Below, piece after piece: positions 56,199 to 64,000 of a stretch of 64,000 nucleotides of DNA. The notes below the pieces were generated by a model. That model was not told where the DNA came from. It made no database searches and saw only the letters and a list, made by a program, of their open reading frames with translations. The stretch is from assembly GCA_011799875.1 (NCBI GenBank), contig CM022302.1:526394228-526458227 (forward strand), given 5' to 3'. The first letter of the stretch is position 1; each line of letters begins with the position of its first letter. A program made the position numbers and the translations under genes. This stretch comes from Thinopyrum elongatum. Taxonomy: Eukaryota > Streptophyta > Magnoliopsida > Poales > Poaceae.

Positions 56199-59100
56199 AT
56201 GGCTCGCAACACCGCGTTCAACTTAGGCCCGATGTTAGAGAAAGAGAAGTTAACTGCGACTGGAAACAACTATGCGGACTGGGTCCGCAACCTGAGGATT
56301 GTCCTCAGGAGCGCTAAGAAACTGTATGTGCTTGAAAATGCTCTTCCAGCTAAACCGGCGGCAGAGGCCCCGGAAAATGAACAAAATGTCTGGGCCACTA
56401 AGGATGATGATCACAACTTAGTGCAGTACCTCATGCTAGCTTGCATGTGTACAGACCTTCAAAAACGTTTTGAATTCCATAACCCCCGTGATATGATCCG
56501 GGAATTGGATGCTCTGTACAAGGAAACCGCAAAGTCTGAACGATTTCATATCATGAAGGCTTTGATGGATTGCAAGATGGCTGAGGGTAGTTCAGTTGGC
56601 GAACACGTGGTCAAAATGATTGGCTATGCTGAAAGGCTTAAAACCCTGGAATTTCCACTTCCACCTGGCCATACGATGGACATGTTGCTTTCTTCACTCC
56701 CCCCGTCTTACGACGGTTTTGTATTAAACTACAACATGAGTGGGATGGAGAAGGAACCGGAAGAGGTGCTCGCCATGCTGAAAACTGCAGAAGGAGGACT
56801 GCGGAAAAATCGCAAGCAAGTGTTGCTTGTGAATAAAACCGCCAGTTTCAAAAAGAAGAAAGGCAAGGGCGTTTGTAAGACCGGCTCCCAAAGCAACTCT
56901 AAAGGCGGAGCCAAGAATGAAACTGAGTGCTTCTACTGCAAGGGCACAGGACACTGGAAGAGAAACTGCAAGAAGTATCTGGAAGATAAGAAGTCCGGGA
57001 AAACCGGAAAAGGTATAATTGTTATACAAGTTAATGTCATTGACGTTTTGCTTGCTAGCGAAAATTCTAAGTCTTGGGTATTTGATACCGGATCGGTTGC
57101 TCACATTTGCAACTCGATACAGGGGCTTCAGAAGGTGCGCAAGCTGGCAAAGAATGAAGTCGTGATGCGCGTCGGGAACGGCGCTGGGATCGCCGCTCAA
57201 GCCGTCGGCATTATGCCTCTACGTCTCCCTTCAGGATTTATCTTAGAACTAAGTAACTGTTATTTTGTTCCACTGTTGTGTAGAAACATTATCTCTGGAT
57301 CATGTTTAGTACACGATGGGTATTTGTACAAGTCTGAGAACAATGGTTGTTCACTTTATTGTAAGGATATGTTTTATGGATTTGCACCCATTGTTGGGGG
57401 CCTTTTCATACTAAATCTTGAATGTGGAAATGATGTCTTTAACGTGAATGCTAAACGCCTTAAGAAGGCTGATACCACCACCACTTTCTTGTGGCACTGT
57501 CGACTTGGCCACATCGGAAAGAAACGCATGCAAAGACTCCATAAAGATGGAGTTTTACCGTCCCTTGATTTTGAATCATTTGACACATGTGAAGCTTGCT
57601 TGATGGGGAAAATGACCAAGACGCCGTTCACGGGTCATCCTGAACGGGCGGGTGAATTGTTGGGAATAATACATAGTGATGTATGTGGTCCAATGAACAC
57701 AGCCGCACGGGGTGGGTATTTCTAATTCGTGACTTTTACTGATGATTTAAGTCGATATGGCTATATCTACTTAATGAAGCATAAGTCGGAAACTTTTGAA
57801 AAGTTCAAAGAATTTCAGAATGAGGTAGAAAATCATTGTGACAAAAAGATTAAGTTCCTACGATCTGATCGTGGATGCGAATATCTTAGTCATGAGTTTG
57901 GCCAACATCTAAGTGACCGCGGAATCGTTTCACAGCTTACGCCTCCCGGAACTCCACAGAGAAATGGAGTATCGGAACGACGTAACCGAACCTTGTTGGA
58001 CATGGTAAGGTCGATGATGTCTCTTACGGATCTTCCGATATCTTTTTGGGGTCACGCACTGGAAACTGCTGCTCATATACTAAACAAGGCACCATCAAAG
58101 TCTGTTGAAACGACGCCATTTGAATTATGGTATGGGAAGAAACCCAATATGTCGCATCTGAAGATTTGGGGTTGTGAGGCATATGTAAAGCGTTTATAGC
58201 CAACCAAACTCGATCCCAAAGCAGACAAATACTACTTTGTAGGATACCCCAAAGAAACCATTGGGTATTCTTTCTACCACCCGTCCGATAACAAAGTGTT
58301 TGTTGCAAGGAGTGGACAATTTCTCGAGAAAGAGTTTCTGACGAAAAAGGTGAGTGGGAGGACAGTACAACTTAATGAGATTAGTGAATCTTTGGTGACC
58401 GTTGATATGGCTAAGGAACCGGAAGAAATTCCGCTAATTATCCCTACAACCGAGCCGGAAGTTGTCGCATGTGATGCGGAGACTTCAGACAATGTTGTAA
58501 CTGAACCGCGCAGATCAGGTAGGGCTATCCAGCCTCCTGAATGGTTTCATAACGAAATCTTCATTCTTGAAGACGATGAACCTGCGCACTAAAAGGAAGC
58601 GATGGCGGGGCCCAGCTCAAAAGAATGGCACAAGGCCATGAGATCCGAAATGGAATCCATGTACGAAAACCAAGTTTGGAACTTGGAAGAACTTCCAGAA
58701 GGCGTAAAGCCGATTGGTTGTAAATGGATTTTCAAAAGGAAGACGGACGCGGATGGTAACATTACTATCCACAAAGCTAGACTTGTCGCGAAAGGGTTCA
58801 CGCAAGTTCCAGGAGTGGACTACGACGAGACTTTCTCGCCCGTAGCTATGCTTAGGTCTGTTCGGATATTACTAGCAATTGCTGCTTATTTCGATTATGA
58901 AATATGGCAGATGGATGTCAAAACGGCTTTCCTAAATGGAAACCTCAAAGAGGATGTATACATGATACAGCAAGAAGGTTTTGTCATTCATGAGGATGCT
59001 GGAAAGGTATGCAAACTTCAGAAAGCCATTTATGGTCTGAAGCAAGCGTCAAGGAGCTGGAACATTCGTTTTGATGAAGTGGTCAAAGAGTTTGGCTTCA

Positions 59101-60149
59101 TCAGAAATGACGAAGAATCTTGTGTTTACAAGAAGTTTAGTGGGAGCGCAAAAGCATTTCTAATCTTGTATGTGGATGACATATTGTTGATTGGAAATGA
59201 CGTGAATTTTCTTAGTGAAATAAAAGACTCATTGAAGAAAAGGTTTTCAATGAAAGACTTAGGCGAAGCGGCATATGTATTGGGCATCAGAATCTATAGA
59301 GATAGATCAAAACGCCTGATAGCGCTTAGCCAAAGCACGTACATTGACAAGGTATTGAAAAGGTTCAACATGGAGAACTCCAAGAAAGGCCTACTCCCCA
59401 TGTCACCTGGCACAGTGCTTTGCAAGAATCAGAGTCCTCGAACTCTCGATGAGCGAGTACAAATGAATGATGTTCCATATGCCTCGGCAGTTGGTTCTAT
59501 TATGTATGCCATGCTATGTACAAGACCGGATGTTTCCTATGCGCTAAGTGTTAGCAGTCGGTACCAAAGTGATCCAGGATTGGAACACTGGGCCGCAGTC
59601 AAGGGTATTCTTAAGTACCTCAGACGGACCAAGGATTTACTCCTTGTGTACAGAGGTGATGAAGAGCTCATTGTAAGTGGTTACACTGATGCAGGCTTCA
59701 TGACTGACCCAGATGACTTCAAATCTCAATCAGGCTATGTTTTCATATTGAACGGTGGCGCAGTTGATTGGAAAAGTTCCAAACAAAAGACTATGGCGGA
59801 TTCTACGACGGAGGCGGAGTATGTTGCAGCTTCAGAAGCCTCCAAGGAGGCGGTATGGATCAAGTAATTTCTTGAAGACCTTGGTGTGGTTCCAAGTGCT
59901 CTGGACCCGGTGGAGATCTATTGTGATAATAGTGGCGCCGTGGCTCAGGCAAGGGAACCAAGTTCGCACCATAAGACAAGACATATTCAACGCAAATATA
60001 AACTCATTCGACATCATGTCGAAGAGGGTTTAGTGAAAGTGCGCAAAGTTCACACGGATCTGAATGTGTCATACCCGATGACGAAGCCTCTACCACGAGC
60101 AAAGCATGAGCAACACCGGATAGCCATTGGTGTTAGGGAAGCCATGTAA
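56199..60149 (+). pseudogene. gag-pol: Copia-2 gag-pol polyprotein with four premature stops
   Basis: One frame of 1,316 codons from ATG 56199 (MARNTAFNLG) to TAA 60147-60149. Order: gag, CCHC knuckle CFYCKGTGHWKRNC, aspartic protease SWVFDTGSVAHIC (DTG kept), pre-integrase LWHCRLGHIG, integrase core (TFTDDLSRYGY, RSDRGCEYL, ERRNRTLLD), reverse transcriptase (MDVKTAFLNG, YGLKQASRSWN, LYVDDILLIGND) and RNase H (GYTDAGF, STTEAEY, YCDNSGA). Stops: TAA 57723-57725, TAG 58197-58199, TAA 58590-58592, TAA 59865-59867; no frameshift. The three catalytic signatures D, D, E of integrase and YVDD look kept, so only nonsense changes disable it. Copia genes make the particle, copy RNA to DNA and insert it. 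Confidence 0.88.
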
Positions 60150-60170
60150 CTGGATTATGACTCTAGTGCA

Positions 60171-60180
60171 AGTGGGAGTC
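60171..60180 (+). other. Copia-2 polypurine tract
   Basis: AGTGGGAGTC directly before the 3' LTR, the common tract in this lineage. Confidence 0.8.
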
Positions 60181-62281
60181 TGTAGGAGAACTGCCCTAGA
60201 GATCTATTGTAATGAATGTTTATGATCCATGCTATAACTGTTGTGGCTCCCGAGCCCGTATATCCATAAAGGCTCTGAGGAAAACCCATGTGCACGTGTG
60301 GGTTAATAAACGGTAAAATGTATTCCTAGTCATGCCTCTAAGACTGGCTCAAGTATTGCATGATGATTATGTTTTCCTGATCATGGGCATGTCTATGCCG
60401 GCAATTTTGAGGGCACAAATTGTTGGTAGAACACTTGTGTTGAATCGACCCAAATTGATGTTATGCTATGAGATACATTCGTCACAAGTTAATGGTATTT
60501 TACACAGGGAAGTTAATGTTTGCATAATTCCTTAGACCATGAGAGTATCGAGTTCCTTCGTACTTGCTTCGTGAACTTTGGGGTTTGTTAAACATCATCC
60601 GTAACTGGGTGGCTATTACGGCGGCTTACGGGTTCACGAAAAAGTATGGCAAGTAACGAGATAGCTCAAGATTGGGATTTGCTCCTCCGACGATGGAGAG
60701 ATATACTCGGGCCCTCTCGGTGAAACGGTATCCATCATCGTCTGGCCAGACAACTTGTGATTTGATCACTGGGATACCGAAACACGGAAACGAGAAAAGA
60801 GAACAAAACCGGTAACGAGGTAACTTGCATAGTGGACAAATTGTTGATCCACGGGGGTGCAATAAATCTCACCTCGGGTGTTTTGTGACATATCGCGAAG
60901 CAACAGGAATAGCTCACGGCAACTGGAGGTTCACTCGAATATTCATTCGTGTGGGTATAGGGGTCAATATGGGTGTCCACGGCTCCGATGTTGATCATTG
61001 ATCGGAAGGGGTTCCAGGTCATGTCTATGCTTCACCGAACCTATAGGGTCACACGCTTAAGGGTCATCTATCTGCTGATTACTAGACAGGGAGTCTGAGA
61101 GAAAATCACCGAAAAAAGTTTCGGACACCGAAAAAGTTTCGGACAGCGGAAAAGTTCCGCAGAGAGAACACCGGATGAGTTTCGGTGAAACTGAAAAGTT
61201 GTTTCAGGGAATACCATTAAGTCAAAATGGTTTCGGCACATGCCTGATAATTCTTGGGGGGTGCCAGAATCATTCTGGAAACTTCTGGGAATTTTCTGGA
61301 AGAAAAACCGGAAATGTTCCGGAGCTGCCGGAACCACTTCAGATGCTTTTCGCAGATGAAAATCACTAAACTGGAATTGTTCTAGAATGCGTTGAAAATT
61401 ATTTTAGTGGGTACTGGAAATGTTCTAAGCCCACATAAATATTTTCAGTTCGAACGGACGCTGGAAAATGTCGTCGTGAATAGTGAAAATCAGCTTTATG
61501 GTTATTTTTTGGAAAGCCATTATTTTTGGGATTTGTCCCAAGATATTTTTGGGGGTGACATGGATGGATGAGGCCCCCTTGGGGGGGCCCCTACAAGGAG
61601 ATGGCCAGCCACATGGGGCTCCTCCTTGGAGCCCCCACTTGTCCCTTGATTTCTCACTTGGGTCCTTGTGGAAGGACTTCATCCATGTGCATTTTGGGTT
61701 TTCTTGTAAAACCACCCTACCCCTTGAGTTTCCTATAAATAGAGGAGATGGGGGCTGCCATCTCTTCATCCCTTGCTCTCATACACATGCCATGCATTAT
61801 CTGGCTTCTTCTCTCCCTCCCACGAAAAGAGTTTCGTAGAGCCGAAAGGCTCTCTGGGTTCCGGCAGGAACTAGTTCTGGACGGCGAAGCCCTGCCGGAT
61901 AGCTGACACCGTATGTGTGCAACCCCGTAGAGAGGTCGTAGTTTCGGTCTTTTGCCCGAGGGGCTGTTCGAGTGTCCTCCCGAAGGGCTGTCCGAGTCTC
62001 CGTTCGAGTTTCGAGGGTCCTCCCGAAGGGCTGTCCGCGACATCGTCCGGGGGACTGTCCGACCGCCTCCCGAAGGGCTGTCCGACGAGGGAGTACATCC
62101 TCGCGGTTGAGAGGTTGTAAATCCTAGCTGCGGGGATCTGCACCAACGATCTCCACCGACTCTTCTTCCGCTGCGCTTCGAGTCGGTACGGATCAGATCA
62201 AACCTTGTATGCAGTCTCCATAGTGGTCCTGGACGTGCTCGCTATACCGAAAATTTTCGTTTTCTGTCATGTTACCCAACA
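60181..62281 (+). repeat. Copia-2 3' LTR
   Basis: 2,101 bp; TATAAATA at 61734-61741, the same motif set, and it ends GTTACCCAACA with the terminal CA intact, directly followed by the duplication GAGAC. Confidence 0.92.
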
Positions 62282-63496
62282 GAGACCGGGGAAGATAGGC
62301 TCAGCTGCCTACAAACAAGCCAGAGCACATAGCAGCCAAACGGAGGATTTTGAAGAGCGTGTACCCGTCAAAGGTGTGGCCATGTTCCATGTCACGGGCG
62401 AGCCGATGCTACCGCCGAAACCGCAGGAGGCACTATCAGAGGATCTCAGGAGACTGCACGACCATGTGCTGTCGATTGAGAAAAGCCTACTAGCCTCGAA
62501 GGATCCAGGATATCCGACATAGGCGGCTCGTGTGCCTGAGGGGAAGTGCTACGTCGACACACGACCCACGGAGGTGTTCTTCCTGCGGTTTGACCATATC
62601 TTCGAGATGTTTCTGACAAGGCGGCTCGATTTTACAATCGTCCGCCTTTTTGAGCAACATATGAGCTCCGTCATGAAGAGAGAAGAAGTCTCGCAAATCT
62701 GTGTGGGGGATCCATACTACATACACGAGTCCTTCTTGAGTCTCGGCGACTTTGAGCGTGAAACTGCTAGGGAGTACCTCCAAAACTTCATGGTACAGAA
62801 TAAGGACCAGGAAATTGTCCTCCTGCCTTATCATCCAAAGTAAGTCAGTGCCGGACAACCCTTTCGTACATTTCAATCATTCCTTCTCGCTCATATGGAG
62901 AATAATTTGAGGTGTTTTTTCCCCGCAGCAACGGGTGCGCCGTCCTTATCGTTTTTTACCCGTGAGTCTCCCACGCCGTGTATTTCGACACTACCAGAAA
63001 CTACGAGAAGAAGGACTACACCCACATAATGAATATTCTAGATGATGCTCTCCAAGGCTTCAGCATTAGGGGTGGCCACCTGCAGATCAGGAAACAAAGG
63101 AACAAGAAGTTGGGTTTCTCGCATAAAACTAACTTCTGCTGCATCCATGTCCCAAAACCAAGTAAGAACGATGGATTCTACCTCCTCCATCTCATGATGG
63201 AGTTCAGAACGGATCACCAAAAGCTTCGCATGACAAGCAGAAACGATGATCGTATCCGCAAGTGGGTAGAATCTCATGGAGAAGCGGATTATCAACTTAG
63301 AGATGACTTCTTTCGCATCCGGAGGGACATTGCGACGATCATCATGAAAGAAGTCGTCGATGAGAAGGGGATGTTCCACCACGGCCCTATATCGCGAGCT
63401 GATGTCCGAACTCGCATAGGCATGCAATGTCAGGACCTCACGCTGTTCAAGAAGCTAGGGTCCATCCTTGATGATATGGAAGGATGGAACTTCTAG

Positions 63497-63777
63497 TGAT
63501 TTACGATGCCGATGATGATGATATGTGTCGGTTGGACTTGTATACTTTCTGTAGCGATGAAACTTTGTGATGTGCACGGCCCCTGCCGAACTTGCGTAAC
63601 GCTACTTTGTTAGTTTGGGTACGATGACCTGCGTACCTCTAGTTAATTAGTTTGCGTACTATATGTTCTATCTAGTTGCTAACCCTTTCTTTTTCGTGTT
63701 GCTCTAGTATATTTTGTTGCATATGATTGTACGTTCTCTTGATGAAGATGCATCTCTAATAGGTACATAGATTCTTG
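63497..63777. other. Spacer between the second gene and the last ORF
   Basis: About 280 bp without a frame; it contains T-rich segments and would hold the 3' end of the TNPA/Ulp1-like transcript. An acceptor-like AATAGGTACATAG lies near 63768. Confidence 0.45.
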
Positions 63778-64000
63778 ATGGCGAAGAAGCAGTGCTATGT
63801 AGTGTACAAAGGGAAGGTTCCGGGAGTGTACGACGAGTGGGCTGAGTGTCAGGCGCAAGTGGATGGGGTCTCGGGCGCCAGCCATAAAGGCTTCAAAAGC
63901 AGACAAGAAGCAGAAGCTAGTTACTTGAGGTTCACGCTAGCGCGAGAGAGGACTCGTAACCGCCGCCTCATGTACTGCATAGTTCCACTCTCACTCATAG
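63778..64000 (+). CDS. Caulimovirus-VI / RNase H1 N-terminal-type domain ORF, cut by the window end
   Basis: Starts ATG 63778 with MAKKQCYVVYKGKVPGVYDE, then ECQAQVDGVSGASHKGFKSR and EAEASYL. These are the hallmarks of the Cauli_VI (RNase H1 hybrid-binding) domain: YVVYKG.PGVY..W..C..QV.G..GA.YKGF.....A. The family binds RNA-DNA hybrids at the head of RNase H1. The frame is still open at 64000. It follows the TNPA/Ulp1-like gene on the same strand and probably belongs to CACTA-2, as I know such domains from other grass CACTA copies. This is a transposon gene and not a virus gene by context. Confidence 0.7.
   Translation, partial: MAKKQCYVVYKGKVPGVYDEWAECQAQVDGVSGASHKGFKSRQEAEASYLRFTLARERTRNRRLMYCIVPLSLI

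Larger units (their letters stand above)
52689..62281 (+). mobile_element. Copia-2: recent Ty1/copia element inside CACTA-2
   Basis: 9,593 bp with LTRs of 2.1 kb and a perfect duplication GAGAC (52684-52688, 62282-62286). PBS (GTGGCATCAAGAGCC) is at 54816-54830, PPT (AGTGGGAGTC) at 60171-60180. One gag-pol frame with four point stops. LTRs agree closely by eye, so insertion is young compared with Copia-1. Its LTR and leader are related to Copia-3. Confidence 0.93.
50213..63496 (+). pseudogene. CACTA-2 second gene: TNPA/Ulp1-like protein, split by Copia-2
   Basis: Starts ATG 50213 (MSNNEETGPYDQ). TAA at 50315-50317; then a Thr/Asp/Gly-rich stretch and a basic helical region (RFKFPDRDDSIEQPWDD, LGSHGYLGKRPIWDKEDAE) to a donor at about 51161. 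Exon 51242-51836 has RPKWDTPLNRALNELEGLP, a KKVK-type coiled coil and a Pro/Ala tail, donor at 51837. The next exon from 51926 has a TAG at 51968-51970 and a DUF8039-like part (PMPGGHFRVTL, WVLLWPKN), TAA 52313-52315. The frame continues to 52688, where Copia-2 is inserted; it resumes at 62287 in the same phase. TAG 62520-62522. C48-like domain: QEIVLLPYHP, donor at 62840, acceptor at 62928, then a position where the family has the catalytic His reads Gly (NNGC), TGA 62963-62965, VYFDTTRN with Asp, and NDGFYLLHLM where an active enzyme has Cys. It ends TAG at 63494-63496. Confidence 0.75.
44193..64000 (+). mobile_element. CACTA-2: second large CACTA element, continuing past the window
   Basis: Plus-strand order: GCAGTAGCGC-type repeats (44193-44502), TNP2 transposase, second repeat block (48973-49152), TNPA/Ulp1-like gene, and an RNase H1-N-like ORF at the end. 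The left end shows a terminus-like GGGAAAAAAACAGGGG near 44199-44217, but the CACTA bases are not present, so this end is truncated or mutated. The right end lies beyond 64000. Copia-2 is inserted in the second gene. The repeat motif differs from CACTA-1, so it is a different subfamily. Confidence 0.85.

Noticed and set aside
63778..64000. Integrated caulimovirus gene
   Set aside because: Only the hybrid-binding domain is present, no virus replicase or coat genes are seen, and the frame follows CACTA genes on the same strand.

Overview
The window looks like intergenic DNA from a large grass genome of the Triticeae (wheat, Aegilops, barley or rye type). The evidence is a dense nest of CACTA DNA transposons, Ty1/copia and Ty3/gypsy LTR elements and MITEs, with no convincing intact host gene. 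Nearly every coding stretch belongs to a mobile element and most are broken. Reading is by eye from the sequence; family names come from recognised protein motifs and terminal structures, not from a database search.

Left part (1-12.3 kb): AT-rich DNA with a Stowaway MITE, a degenerate TGAAAT-type repeat field, a Ty3/gypsy pol relic and a rearranged LTR relic. Then comes a 118-bp tandem duplication. Its first copy (4981-5098) is uninterrupted. Its second copy (starting 5099) has been hit by three elements, each with a perfect target-site duplication: a Mutator-like element with long inverted ends (5166-6229, TAAAATTA), a complete but defective copia element (6242-12328, ATAGG) and a 23.4-kb CACTA element (12365-35774, AAT). 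The second copy finishes at about 35792.

CACTA-1 (12365-35774) is read on the minus strand. From its right end come subterminal repeats and a TATA box, a small coiled-coil plus membrane-segment ORF, a TNP2-type transposase, a second block of subterminal-type repeats with its own TATA box, and then a TNPA/Ulp1-protease-like gene. It is loaded with a solo LTR (18214-19797) and a copia element (23763-32905) that splits the transposase gene. That copia has near-identical LTRs but a shattered coding region.

Middle part (35.8-44.2 kb): non-coding DNA with a short MITE, a defective small CACTA, tRNA/SINE-like modules, a long-inverted-repeat element carrying a Tourist-type MITE and a short secreted-peptide-like ORF, and a DUF4283 relic.

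CACTA-2 (about 44.2 kb to beyond the window) is read on the plus strand: array of GCAGTAGCGC-type repeats, TNP2 transposase, a second such array, a TNPA/Ulp1-like gene, then an ORF with a caulimovirus-VI/RNase H1 N-terminal domain running off the end. A copia element with one long gag-pol frame broken only by four stops (52689-62281) sits inside its second gene. Both CACTA elements therefore carry a repeat array in front of each of their two main genes. In CACTA-2 the leader DNA behind the two arrays is also homologous, which suggests that a terminal control region was duplicated to drive the second gene.
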